A stretch of 64,000 bases of DNA from Phyllobacterium zundukense (GCF_002764115.1 NZ_CP017942.1:469426-533425), one strand, 5' to 3'. Shown: positions 18,394 through 27,683, counted from the first letter of the stretch. A program made the numbers and translations. Notes: generated from the sequence alone by a model not told the origin.

Positions 18394-18492
18394 GCAAGAG
18401 GTACTTTCGTTTGTTGCTATTCGGATTGGTTCCTAGAGCGTCCGTCTTTTTGTTGCAGCATTGGCGACACGCAGGGAGGTTTGGGAGTGAAG

Positions 18493-18582
18493 ATGGAAAA
18501 AACTATGGGTATCGCCCTCGCCATCTTCCTCGTGTTTTTGATTCTCTACCTGGCGGTCCGCTTGGTAGATTGGGCGTTCTAG
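18493..18582 (+). CDS. 29-aa single-helix membrane peptide
   Basis: MEKTMGIALAIFLVFLILYL followed by AVRLVDWAF: one predicted membrane helix with a short polar start. The ATG at 18493 is 5 bases after GGGAG. Only this frame is open and hydrophobic over its whole length. The size and form match the tiny membrane proteins common in rhizobial stress regulons; function unknown. Confidence 0.5.
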   Translation: MEKTMGIALAIFLVFLILYLAVRLVDWAF

Positions 18583-18626
18583 GGCTCGAAGCCAGGCCCA
18601 TCGATAAGGCCGCGAGAATACGAAAT

Positions 18627-18716
18627 ATGCCTAGGAACGAAGTGTTTCTCTTGGCGCTGATCATAATAGCGACGATGGTGATCGTAGCTTCGTCGGTTTA
18701 CACCAACGGCTTTTAA
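18627..18716 (+). CDS. Second 29-aa single-helix membrane peptide
   Basis: MPRNEVFLLALIIIATMVIV then ASSVYTNGF: one helix, exactly the same length as the peptide 45 bases upstream but with no close sequence match. The ribosome site is poor (GCGAGAA), so translation may depend on the upstream gene. Possibly a co-expressed pair. Confidence 0.4.
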   Translation: MPRNEVFLLALIIIATMVIVASSVYTNGF

Positions 18717-18973
18717 TGCGCCCCAACGTGATTTGACATGCCGAGTAGCGAGGACCACGCTGAGTTATGCTCCCTCCGGGCAGAGAGGCTCGGCGTTTGG
18801 TCACTGCCGTGACGGGCGGCCCAATTCGTCACCCTGAATTTCATCTTCGCGATGTGATGACGACGGGCGGCATTGTGTTTGTTCGGCATGAGACCACGAT
18901 CGAGATCGGAACTGCTCCTCTATCTATCTCGAGACCGTTCAAAAGTTATCTACGCACGAACGCCCAACAAACC

Positions 18974-19690
18974 TCATGCGGACTTTTCCTCGATCGGCGA
19001 GACATCGGCGATCATGGCTTCTGCAGTGATCAGGAGCCCAGCGATCGAGCCGGCATCCTGCAGGGCCGTTCGAACAACTTTGGCCGGATCGACGATGCCT
19101 GCCTCGATCATATCGACGTAGAGCTCGGCCTGCGCATTGAACCCGTGATTGGGCTTCTTGCTCTCCAGGAGAGTACCAACCACGATCGAGCCCTCGGCAC
19201 CGGAATTCTCGGCGATCTGTCGGAGAGGCGCTTCCAGAGCTTTCAGGACAATCGAGATACCCGCGGTCACGTCAGGATTTGCACCAACGAGAGCGGTCAA
19301 AGCTGCCTTCGCGCGCAGAAGTGCCACGCCACCACCCGCGACGATTCCCTCTTCTACCGCCGCACGTGTCGCGTTCAGCGCATCATCAATGCGGTCCTTC
19401 TTTTCCTTCACTTCGATTTCGGTTGCGCCACCAACACGGATGACTGCAACGCCGCCGGAGAGTTTCGCCAGACGTTCCTGGAGCTTCTCCTTGTCGTAGT
19501 CCGAGGCAGTCTCCTCGATCTGTGCCCGGATTTGCTGGACACGGGCTGCGATACCAGCTTTGTCCCCGGAGCCGTCGACGATTGTGGTGGCTTCCTTGTC
19601 GATGAGCAGGCGTTTTGCCTGTCCGAGCATATCGATCGTGACATTCTCGAGCTTGATGCCGAGATCCTCGGAGATCAGCGAGACCTTGAC
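18974..19690 (-). pseudogene. groEL: GroEL chaperonin, C-terminal half only
   Basis: Encodes GroEL from about residue 305 to the end: [79 protein letters not shown] and [20 protein letters not shown]. The ATP-binding N-terminal equatorial and most of the apical domain are missing. Upstream of ~19690 the sequence changes to an unrelated piece on the other strand. The C-terminus (SPIEEKSA) lacks the usual Gly-Met tail. The frame is clean, so the truncation is probably recent. Confidence 0.85.
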
Positions 19691-20054
19691 CAACCCGGCC
19701 CGGCTGCTCGGCTTCCTGCACGCGGCTACCAAGTCCGTCACCACCGACCCCGGCCTCACCCCCCGCGTGATGAGCGACCTCGCACTCACCGCCCGCAGCC
19801 TGTCGTCTGACAAGGTCCACTTCGTCACCACGCCCTGGCGCTACTCCACTGCCTACCCCGGCCGGGTCGAGTGGCTCGAAGGACCGGCCAAGAAGCTGTT
19901 CCGGTTGATCGCCGCCGACCAGCCCCTCACCGGCTCCAAGGTCAGGCACACCCAGCCCGCCGCGCCGCGCCGCGCCAAGACGGACACCAAGCCGAGCGCC
20001 CACCACGCATGGCGCACTCGTTGGCCGAGTCGGGCTTTCAGGCGGTTGGTCTAA
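19690..20054 (+). pseudogene. LytR-CpsA-Psr family fragment of actinobacterial type
   Basis: The plus strand reads [60 protein letters not shown], then WLEGPAKKLFRLIAADQPLT. This matches the C-terminal part of the LCP domain of actinobacterial (for example streptomycete) proteins, which attach glycopolymers to peptidoglycan. It is strongly GC-biased compared with neighbours. Both ends are abrupt: groEL piece on the left, and the converging stop of the next gene on the right (20051-20054). A gene fragment from a distant donor, or a chimera. Confidence 0.55.
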
Positions 20055-22525
20055 CTCCGATCTGGAATAAAGCCTTGCGACGTCTGCTGATCGTATCGAT
20101 CCCACGACCCGGCGAGTAAGGCCGGGGCCACAAGATAGAGGACGGTGGCGATCGTCACGACGCCAGTGAACCCGACATGCATTGCAAGCAGTGGGGCGAG
20201 GATCGCGCTCAGCACCGACGCACAGCCATTGATCCCCCATGCCCAGGGAATAAACGCCTCCGAGCGTGCGCCGACGTGGCCGAGGCCGAGGGGGAACGGC
20301 ATGCCCATGAAGACGGCGAGCGGCGCTATGAGGAGGAGTGCGATCGCGATCTTCGCGGCATCCGGGAGTGCCAGCAGCCGTTCGAATATTAAGGGCAGCG
20401 CAAGCAGGTAGGTGGCAGCCAGGAATGCGATCACCACGACGGCGAGTGCAATGCCACGCACCGCCGATCCGCGTCCGACCGCCGCCATCCAGCGTGCGGC
20501 TACGGCGCTACCGAGACCGGCGAAGGCAAGGAAACCCGCAAGCACGACAGCGACAGCGTAGAGCGGATGGCCAAGGAACAGCACGAATCGCTGGATGAAG
20601 GCGATCTCGATGAAGAGGAAGGCCAGGCCCAAGGCAAGGAAATAGAGCCCGAAGCGCAGCCGGCATGCGGCTCCCCCAAGTGCGCGCCGGCGAAGCCAGA
20701 GCGGCAACAGGATCAGGACGGCGCTGAGGACAGCCGCCTGGACGAGCGTCGTCACCAAGATCAGGTAGCCCCAGTCGAGCATCGCTGCGCCACCTTGGGT
20801 GCGCAGCGTCAGGAGTTCGGGCAGGGCACGCCAGCGGAAAAAGTCGAAGAAATAGGGTCGATTGTCAGTGGCCGGTGCAATATCGAACTTGTAGCGCTCG
20901 GTGAAATCGGCTCGCTCAGGGCCGAGGAGAGCGAGAGCTCCCTCGTAAAGATATTCCTGGTCGAGCTGGTTGTAGCGGTTCACGTCGCTCGCGGAGATGC
21001 CCGGCGCCCAGGAGATGTCAAAGAAATTCTCGGCCGCGAAGCCGCGGATGGCTGTGACGTCTTCGCCCATGAACGGCGACTTGGCGACGAGCAGGGTTGC
21101 AGTGTTCCAGCTCCGGATCAGCGCCAAGTGCCGGCCTGGCTCGGCCACGCCATCCGCTTCAAGCGCTGCGGTAGCAGTGGCGAACAGCTTGAGGATGTCA
21201 CGCGGCGGCACCCGCAGCCATCGCGTGATGGCGATGACTCCATCCGGTTTCAGCACCGCTAGGTAATCCCGCAGTGCCTCCGCGGTGTAAGTGTAGTTCT
21301 CATGCATACTCTGCACGCCGGCCGCGGCCGCGCTGAAGGAGTCTAGGAGCGGCATCTGGATCAGGTCGTAACGCTCGCCCGTCGTCGCAGCGAAGGCGCG
21401 CGCCTCGGCTAGATGCAGATGCACGTTCGGTCGGCTGAAGATACCGCCGTCGAAGTCGGCGAAGCGATTCCGAACCAGGTCGATCATCTGCGGGTTGACC
21501 TCTACAGCATCCACGGTATCGGCTCCGGCGCGCAGCGCCAGCAGCACCTGCTCGCCGCCGCCGGCACCAAGGATTAGCATTCGCGGCCGCTCAAGAATGC
21601 GGTACGGAAGCGCCGCCGTTGTCCGGTCGAGATAAGCGACCGTCGCCGGGGTGCCGCCATAGGCGGTGATCGCCGTAATACTGTCGCCATCGGTGAATAC
21701 GGCGAGTTGCGCGGGCGGCTCTTGGGTGTTGGCGAGGCTGAGGCCCGGCACGTACCGGAAAGGGACGGTCGGGCTCTCGACGACCGTCAGCAGTCCGAGC
21801 GGGCTCGATCGCTCCTCGACCACCCGCGCGTTCGGCACTTCGAGAGCCATGCGGAGGCCCTTGTACTGCGACATGTAAGGATCGGGGGCCGTCCAGGACG
21901 ATGGTAGCCACACCGCGATGACCGCGGCGGCAAGCCCGAGGCTGCCCACGGCGAGCCACCGATGGCGAGCCATGCCCGTCGCGGCGAGGGCAGCTGCCAC
22001 GAATCCCAGCGCTGCGACGAAGCGCAGCGCCGCAGAGGGAAAGACCAGGAACAAGAGTCCGACGGTGCCCAGCGCGCCGATCCCTGCGCCGACTAGGTCG
22101 AAGGCATAGACGCGTCCGATCTGGCCAGGATGGCGGCTGAAGGCAAGGCCGATACAGGTTGCACCGAAAAAGAACGGCAGGATCAGGAGAGCATAGCTGG
22201 CCGCGAGCCAACCGAGCTGCCCCGGATTCCAGACGATCTCGAGCGCGTTGAACGGCAGGCGTTCGGCACCGGCGAAGCTGGCAACCGCAGTAATGCCGAA
22301 CAGCGCTGCCGACGCTGCGAAAGCAGCCGGGTACCGCTCCACCAGGGGGCGGCGGGCGAACGCAACGAATGTACCGCTCGCGCCGAAGCCCAGGAGCGCG
22401 ATGCTTATGATCATATAGGCAAAATGATGCCACTGAATAATCGAAAAGAGCCGCATCAGCAGCACTTCGTGGGCAAGGGTCGCCGCCGATATGAGACTGA
22501 CCGGCAGCAGGCGCCCCACTCTCAT
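20051..22525 (-). CDS. Membrane-bound spermidine synthase-like protein
   Basis: 824 residues. An N-terminal block of about six or seven helices (1-210), a central Rossmann methyltransferase-like domain (~230-530) with MLILGAGGGEQVLLALRAGA and VDAVEVNPQMIDLVRNRFAD (spermidine-synthase-type nucleotide site), and a C-terminal block of helices (~590-815). This is the layout of fused transporter/spermidine-synthase-like proteins. They are not proven polyamine synthases; the substrate is unknown. Its ATG overlaps the stop of the upstream methyltransferase gene by four bases (ATGA), indicating translational coupling. GC content is visibly above the window average. Confidence 0.8.
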   Translation of the reverse strand: MRVGRLLPVSLISAATLAHEVLLMRLFSIIQWHHFAYMIISIALLGFGASGTFVAFARRPLVERYPAAFAASAALFGITAVASFAGAERLPFNALEIVWNPGQLGWLAASYALLILPFFFGATCIGLAFSRHPGQIGRVYAFDLVGAGIGALGTVGLLFLVFPSAALRFVAALGFVAAALAATGMARHRWLAVGSLGLAAAVIAVWLPSSWTAPDPYMSQYKGLRMALEVPNARVVEERSSPLGLLTVVESPTVPFRYVPGLSLANTQEPPAQLAVFTDGDSITAITAYGGTPATVAYLDRTTAALPYRILERPRMLILGAGGGEQVLLALRAGADTVDAVEVNPQMIDLVRNRFADFDGGIFSRPNVHLHLAEARAFAATTGERYDLIQMPLLDSFSAAAAGVQSMHENYTYTAEALRDYLAVLKPDGVIAITRWLRVPPRDILKLFATATAALEADGVAEPGRHLALIRSWNTATLLVAKSPFMGEDVTAIRGFAAENFFDISWAPGISASDVNRYNQLDQEYLYEGALALLGPERADFTERYKFDIAPATDNRPYFFDFFRWRALPELLTLRTQGGAAMLDWGYLILVTTLVQAAVLSAVLILLPLWLRRRALGGAACRLRFGLYFLALGLAFLFIEIAFIQRFVLFLGHPLYAVAVVLAGFLAFAGLGSAVAARWMAAVGRGSAVRGIALAVVVIAFLAATYLLALPLIFERLLALPDAAKIAIALLLIAPLAVFMGMPFPLGLGHVGARSEAFIPWAWGINGCASVLSAILAPLLAMHVGFTGVVTIATVLYLVAPALLAGSWDRYDQQTSQGFIPDRS

Positions 22526-23274
22526 CGGGCCCTACCTCCCCTCAGCGGCACAAAGCTCACCGGCAGCAGCTGCCGGGTTGTGATGCTTCCGTCCAGTTGC
22601 TTCTCGACCAGCATGAGAAACTGGGTCGCGAAAGGACCTCCCACGGGGACGACCATCCGGCCCCCCTTGGCGAGCTGTTCGACCAGCGGCGGCGGGATGT
22701 GGCTGGCAGCGGCAGTCACCACGATACCGTCGAAAGGCGCGTGCGAACGCCAACCATAGTAACCGTCGTCTAGCTTCACCTCGACATTATCGAAGCGGAG
22801 CCCCGCGAGTCGGGCGGCCGCCCTTTCGCCCAGTTCCGGTATGATCTCAATCGAGTAAACCTTCGCTGCGAGCGGCGACAAGACGGCTGCCTGATAGCCC
22901 GAGCCAGTGCCGATTTCGAGGACAACGTCACCAGATCCGACGTTAATCAGGTCGGTCATCAGCGCGACGATGAAGGGCTGCGAGATCGTCTGACCGTATC
23001 CGATCGGCAGTGGCCGATCTCGATAGGCGGCGCCGCGCTGCTCCTCGGGCACGAAAAAGTGGCGCGGCACCTTCCCCATCGTCTTCAGCACCGCCGGATC
23101 GATGCCCTGGCCCTCGACCGCTGACGGCGCTGAGCGGGCGTGCCATTTGATCGTTTCGATCATCGCCGCACGCTCGGCGAGGCGCTCCTGAGCGGGCACG
23201 GATGTCGAAACCACGGCGGCAGCGCTCGCGAGAACCGCGGCCAGTAACGCTTGGCACTGGGCTAGTGGACGCAT
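22522..23274 (-). CDS. Exported protein-L-isoaspartate O-methyltransferase
   Basis: About 250 residues. The start at 23274 (MRPLAQCQALLAAVLASAAA, behind GGGAGAG) gives a signal peptide ending near VPAQ, unlike the cytosolic Escherichia coli Pcm. The catalytic domain has IDPAVLKTMGKVPRHFFVPE, the substrate loop PIGYGQTISQPFIVALMTDL, motif I VVLEIGTGSGYQAAVLS and FDGIVVTAAASHIPPPLVEQ. It uses S-adenosylmethionine to repair isoaspartyl residues. Export of a SAM-dependent enzyme is odd, since SAM is cytosolic, but secreted or membrane Pcm homologues exist. It forms a two-gene coupled operon with the membrane spermidine-synthase-like gene. Confidence 0.85.
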   Translation of the reverse strand: MRPLAQCQALLAAVLASAAAVVSTSVPAQERLAERAAMIETIKWHARSAPSAVEGQGIDPAVLKTMGKVPRHFFVPEEQRGAAYRDRPLPIGYGQTISQPFIVALMTDLINVGSGDVVLEIGTGSGYQAAVLSPLAAKVYSIEIIPELGERAAARLAGLRFDNVEVKLDDGYYGWRSHAPFDGIVVTAAASHIPPPLVEQLAKGGRMVVPVGGPFATQFLMLVEKQLDGSITTRQLLPVSFVPLRGGRAR

Positions 23275-23658
23275 GAACTCTCTCCCGGCTATAACGCCGA
23301 GTATAGTCGCGGCGGAGGCAATTTTGTACAAACTTCGCTCGGCTCTCTGCCGCCTCCAGCTTGAAACTTCACAACAAAGCGATGGCGCTGACGGAAAGTG
23401 GCCGCGCGTGCTATAACCGTTCACTCTCGATCGTCACCGCATGTATCTGCTAAACTTGTGGGCCACCTGCCTAAACTTAGGGACCGGACAATCGGTTCCG
23501 CCGCCCATAAAACGAGCCTTCACTCAAACCAATGCCGCTTATGAGACAGCAGGTGCCAAGCAAGCGTTGGTGCTTTTCGAGGAGGCTGGTATCGGGCAGT
23601 GACAGTGCAGCAGCACTGTCGGCTGTCGAATTGCGGGCGCCGCGTACGAAGAACCGCT
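23275..23658. other. Intergenic, no gene recognised
   Basis: About 380 bases upstream of the methyltransferase operon; presumably holds its promoter on the minus strand. No motif or credible frame stands out. Confidence 0.35.
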
Positions 23659-23775
23659 CTAATAGAGCCCGGGAATCAGCCGTGACGTGCGGGCATAATA
23701 GGCGTCATAGTCGTTGCCAAATTGCATGCGCAACAGCGCCTCTTCCGAGCGGATGCGGGCAATGATCCTGTCGGC
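23659..23775 (-). pseudogene. Isoprenylcysteine carboxyl methyltransferase-family C-terminal fragment
   Basis: The minus strand reads RIIARIRSEEALLRMQFGND, then YDAYYARTSRLIPGLY and stop. This is the usual C-terminus of bacterial ICMT/PEMT-type membrane methyltransferases (RI..EE..L...FG..Y..Y..RT.R.IPG.Y). Only ~38 residues remain before a switch to a TRAP-transporter piece on the other strand near 23775. Confidence 0.6.
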
Positions 23776-23779
23776 GCGC

Positions 23780-24151
23780 CTGATCGACTTTGCTTCATCG
23801 ATCTTCGGCCATTATCGTGGCGGCCTGGCACAAGTGAACGTGTTCAATAGCGTGTTGATCGGTGGCATTTCGGGCTCGTTAGGGGCCGACGCAGCCAGCG
23901 ACTCAAAGATTCTTGTGTCCGAGATGATAAAGCGCGGTTATTCGCCAACCTTTTCCTGTGCGATTACTGCCATCTCCTCGATCCTGCCGAACATCCTTCC
24001 CCCTGCAATCGCCATGCTGGTCTACGCTTCGGTATCGAATGTGTCGATCACCAAACTGTTCACCGCCGGTATCATCCCTGGCCTAATCGTGGCCGCAGCC
24101 CTGATGGTCATGAACAAATGCGCTAGTACTGTGAGTTCACCATTTACTTGA
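23780..24151 (+). pseudogene. TRAP transporter large permease (DctM) fragment
   Basis: Contains HYRGGLAQVNVFNSVLIGGI, SGSLGADAASDSKILVSEMI and KRGYSPTFSCAITAISSILP, the conserved loop region of DctM subunits, then PPAIAMLVYASVSNVSITKL. About 115 of ~430 residues are left; both ends are cut. The upstream cut abuts the ICMT fragment. Confidence 0.75.
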
Positions 24152-24257
24152 ACCGGGTTTGGGCAGAATATCACCAAATGGGAGGAAGCATTCGGACCCC
24201 CTCTCGAGTAGTGCGCCCGAACGGCTTTCGGCCCTTGGTTGCAAGGGAGGACCAATC

Positions 24258-25340
24258 ATGTGGCGTATTTTCTTGATCGCGGCATGCGCCGCGGCGTTGT
24301 CGCTCGGCGTCTCGCACGCCTTCGCGCAATCCGGCAGTGTCGAGAAAGCAGTTGGCGGCTATAATTTCGATGAAGCCGCAAAGGAGGCCCCCGGCACAAA
24401 GAATTTCCATTCGGCCGACGGTCACTTGACCTTCGCGGTTGTGACCCACACGGCAGGCAATGGCTTCTTCGACCCTGTCTATGTCGGCGCGACCGTCGCC
24501 GGCAATCTGATCGGCGCCAAGATCCTGCTGCTCGGCTCGGAATCGCCGACCGACGACCCGGCCCGCGAGATCGAAATCCTGAACCAGATCGTGCAGGATC
24601 CGACTATCGACGGATTGATCATGACAACGCCGCAGGCCGGCGCCTATAACGACATCGTCAAAGCTGCCGAAGCGAAGGGCATCCCGGTTGCCACGACCAA
24701 TTCGTTCGACGGGACGATCCTCAACCGCAACGGCCTAAGCCATACCGGTCAGGACGCCTCCGCCGCCGCGATTGCCGGCGAGGCGCTCGTCAAGTGCCTG
24801 GTGGACAAAGGTATCGAAAAGGGCTCGATCGTGCTGCCCTCGTCGACCGCGATGGGCAACATCGAAGTGAACAACCGCGTGACATCCGCTTTCAACGCAA
24901 TCGTCAAGGGTCTCAAGGACGCCGGCAAGCTCGAGAACTTCAAGGTCGACGCAGGCCCGGAGAACACCGGCATCGACACCAATCCGAATGATCCGGTGAA
25001 TGGCATCGTCACGCTGTTTGAATCGCGCGGCGACGTGGTCGGCGCCTTCGCCGGCAACAACGTGTTCACGCCGGCCCTTGCCAAGGCGGTCGCCCAGACC
25101 GGAATGACCGGCAAGATCTGCGCCTATGGCTTCGACCTCGGCCCGGCTCAGCAGGAGGCGTTGAAGGGCGGTGACCTGACCGGCGCGCTCGGGCAGCAGC
25201 CCTTCCTGCAGGGCTTCTGGCCGGTCATGCAGCTTTATCTGCAGATCGACCGCGGCATCGCGGCGGCTAATCTCGACACGCGCGCCCAGCTCGTGACCCA
25301 GGAGACCGTCGGAAACGTCGGCAAGCGTTTCGAGAATTGA
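24258..25340 (+). CDS. Sugar ABC transporter, periplasmic substrate-binding protein
   Basis: 360 residues. The ATG at 24258, 7 bases after AAGGGAGG, gives a signal peptide (MWRIFLIAACAAALSLGVSH, cleavage near AFA-QS). The rest is a type-1 periplasmic-binding fold of the ribose/fructose group: THTAGNGFFDPVYVGATVAG, IVQDPTIDGLIMTTPQAGAY (hinge strand), GIPVATTNSFDG, SHTGQDASAAAIAGEALVKC and AYGFDLGPAQQEALKGGDLT. It captures a monosaccharide and delivers it to the permease encoded next. The sugar cannot be fixed from the sequence; FrcB-type proteins for fructose and related sugars look closest by eye. First gene of a three-gene operon. Confidence 0.88.
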   Translation: MWRIFLIAACAAALSLGVSHAFAQSGSVEKAVGGYNFDEAAKEAPGTKNFHSADGHLTFAVVTHTAGNGFFDPVYVGATVAGNLIGAKILLLGSESPTDDPAREIEILNQIVQDPTIDGLIMTTPQAGAYNDIVKAAEAKGIPVATTNSFDGTILNRNGLSHTGQDASAAAIAGEALVKCLVDKGIEKGSIVLPSSTAMGNIEVNNRVTSAFNAIVKGLKDAGKLENFKVDAGPENTGIDTNPNDPVNGIVTLFESRGDVVGAFAGNNVFTPALAKAVAQTGMTGKICAYGFDLGPAQQEALKGGDLTGALGQQPFLQGFWPVMQLYLQIDRGIAAANLDTRAQLVTQETVGNVGKRFEN

Positions 25341-25427
25341 TGTATCTCGGAACTCCTCAGATCGCCGTGGGCGGGCGCGAGCTCTCCCGCGGCGTGCTAC
25401 GACCCGGACATCGGGTAGAAGGACCTT

Positions 25428-27683
25428 ATGGCGCCTAACGCGACGACACGACTCGGCCACGCACCGTCCCAAGTCGTCGGCGGCTGGGAGGTGGGGCTCA
25501 TCGCCCTGCTCTTGCTGCTCTATCTCGGCGGGGCTGTTGTCAATCCCGCGTTCTTCGGGTCAACGGAGGCGTTCCATGCGCTGCTTCGCGACACGTCGCG
25601 GGTTGCCATAATCGCAGTCGGAATGACTTTCGTCATCGTTAACAAAGATCTCGACCTCTCGGTCGGCTCCACCTATGGCCTGGTCGCCGTCATTTTCGCT
25701 AGGCTTTTCGCGCCGAGCTTTCTCGATCTTGACGTCATCACGTCGGTGATCCTCTGTGGGCTTCTCGGCACGGTGATCGGCCTCGCCAATGGCGTGCTTG
25801 TCACGATCCTGAAAGTGCCAGCGTTTATCGCCACGCTGACGATGCTGTTCATCGGCCGCGGTTTCGTGCTTGCGCTCACGCACGGCCAGGCGATTTATTA
25901 TCCCGGCAAGGCGAAAGATTATCCGCTGTTCTTCCACCTCGGCGAGACAAATTTCTTCGGCTTCAACAACCAGATTGTGATCTTTGTCGTTGTCGCCGTA
26001 CTCGGCGCCCTCGTGCTGGCGAAAACACGCTGGGGCTACGAGACTTTCGCCACAGGGGGCAACGAGCAGGCGGCGGTCTATGCCGGCATACCAACGAACT
26101 GGGTGCGTATCCGAGCTTACTTGATCTCCTCGCTCTGCGCGACCCTTGCAGGCTTGCTTTCTGCCACCCAGGACAAGGGCGTGACCCCTCTCTACGGCGT
26201 CAGCGGCGAGTTGACGGTCATCGCCGCGGTGATCATAGGCGGCGCCTCGATCCTCGGCGGTCGCGGTCGCGTAGCCGGATCATGCCTTGGCGCAATGCTG
26301 GTTGTCCTGATCGACAAGGTGCTGCGCGAGGGCTGGCCGATCACACGCGTCATCAAAATCGGTGACGATGAAGTGGCGGTCAAAGCGGTCTTCTCCCTAC
26401 CGGTTGGCGCGGTGCCGGTCTTCCTCGGATTAATTCTCGTCACCGCGGTGCTGATCGAGCCCCATCTCATTCGGCGCCAGGCTGCAACGCGGTTCTGGGC
26501 CTGGCTCCGCGGCAGACCGCCACCGCCGGCCTACGAGATCGGCAGCGTCGCGCTCGAGGGCGTCCAGACAAAGGGCGCGATGGCGACCGACATAGTGTTG
26601 TCGGCGACCGCACTCGGCAAGTTCCTTAACCGGCGGGATTCGCTCGCCATCATCCTGACTGTCGTGCTGTGGCTCACGGGTGTGGCTCTCAGGCCCGACT
26701 ATTGGTGGAACTTGTCGAACACCTTTGCCATTCTGCTCAACTATACTGAGCTGGCGTTGATCACGATCGGACTCACCTATGTTATCGCGGCCGGCGATAT
26801 TGACCTCTCCGTCGGCGCGGTCCTCGCCCTTGCCGGAAGTACTGCCGCCTATTTCCTAAAAGTTCTCGGTGCCGATCCCCTTACCGCAGTCGCGATGGGC
26901 CTCCTTGCAGGAATGGCTGCTGGTCTGGTAAACGCTGTGGTGACGGTCGGTTTCAAGTTGCCGGCGTTTATCGTCACGCTTGGCATGTACTACATCGCCC
27001 GCGGCTTAGCCGCCTGGTTCGTCGCGGGCCAGCAGCTCACCGGCTGGCCGGAAGGCTACAACCTGCTCGGCCGCAAGGTAAATGACATCCTGCTCCACTT
27101 CCACTTCTCTCTGCCACCCGGAATCCTTCGTACGGTAGCCGAGGTGGTCAGCATCCAGACGATCTGGATGTTTCTCGTCGCCCTGATCGCCGGCATCGTG
27201 CTCGCTCATATGCCGTTCGGACAGAAGGTCTGCGCCACCGGCGGCAACATCCGCGCCGCCGCTTACGCCGGCATCAACACCAACCGGGTACGCTTCATCT
27301 CGCTCATGCTGGCGGCACTCTGCGCAAGCATGGCCGGGATCATCAACGTCGCTTACTTTCGCAGCTTCAACCCGGTCGCCGGCCAGTACCGCGAGCTTGA
27401 CGCCATCGCGTCCGTGATCATAGGCGGCGGCTCGATCTTCGGTGGCTACGGCACCGTAATCGGCGCGCTTGCCGGCGCAGCCGCGATCACGCTCGTCCGG
27501 GCGCTCCTGCAGCTCAATGTCCAAGGGTTCAGCATGCCGCAGCACTGGATCAATGTCTTCATCGGAGTTATCCTGATCATTGCGGTGCTAATCGATATTT
27601 GGGTGCGCCAGGCCAACATTTTCGGACGCCTGCGAACCCGCCCCGCAAGAGGCGCACGAACCTCGGAACCCGCTCATGGCTGA
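25428..27683 (+). CDS. Sugar ABC transporter permease, two permease domains fused in one chain
   Basis: 751 residues built of two RbsC-like permeases. Half one spans ~20-345 and half two ~400-735; each shows the same landmarks: VGMTFVIVNKDLDLSVGSTY against IGLTYVIAAGDIDLSVGAVL, KVPAFIATLTMLFIGRG against KLPAFIVTLGMYYIARG, the coupling-helix region CATGGNxxAAxYAGI, and AAVIIGGASILGGRGRVAG against ASVIIGGGSIFGGYGTVIG. A ~55-residue linker with Pro-rich GRPPPPAYEIG joins them. Ribose-type permeases normally work as homodimers or as two separate subunits; fusion fixes a heterodimer. It starts 87 bases after the binding-protein gene and overlaps the ATPase gene by 8 bases. Confidence 0.9.
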   Translation: MAPNATTRLGHAPSQVVGGWEVGLIALLLLLYLGGAVVNPAFFGSTEAFHALLRDTSRVAIIAVGMTFVIVNKDLDLSVGSTYGLVAVIFARLFAPSFLDLDVITSVILCGLLGTVIGLANGVLVTILKVPAFIATLTMLFIGRGFVLALTHGQAIYYPGKAKDYPLFFHLGETNFFGFNNQIVIFVVVAVLGALVLAKTRWGYETFATGGNEQAAVYAGIPTNWVRIRAYLISSLCATLAGLLSATQDKGVTPLYGVSGELTVIAAVIIGGASILGGRGRVAGSCLGAMLVVLIDKVLREGWPITRVIKIGDDEVAVKAVFSLPVGAVPVFLGLILVTAVLIEPHLIRRQAATRFWAWLRGRPPPPAYEIGSVALEGVQTKGAMATDIVLSATALGKFLNRRDSLAIILTVVLWLTGVALRPDYWWNLSNTFAILLNYTELALITIGLTYVIAAGDIDLSVGAVLALAGSTAAYFLKVLGADPLTAVAMGLLAGMAAGLVNAVVTVGFKLPAFIVTLGMYYIARGLAAWFVAGQQLTGWPEGYNLLGRKVNDILLHFHFSLPPGILRTVAEVVSIQTIWMFLVALIAGIVLAHMPFGQKVCATGGNIRAAAYAGINTNRVRFISLMLAALCASMAGIINVAYFRSFNPVAGQYRELDAIASVIIGGGSIFGGYGTVIGALAGAAAITLVRALLQLNVQGFSMPQHWINVFIGVILIIAVLIDIWVRQANIFGRLRTRPARGARTSEPAHG

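Noticed and set aside
18767..19810. 347-codon plus-strand frame across the groEL fragment
   Set aside because: It is antisense to a clean GroEL reading frame and has no recognisable family.
27006..27545. 179-codon minus-strand frame
   Set aside because: Shadow of the fused permease; GC-rich codon bias opens the opposite frame.
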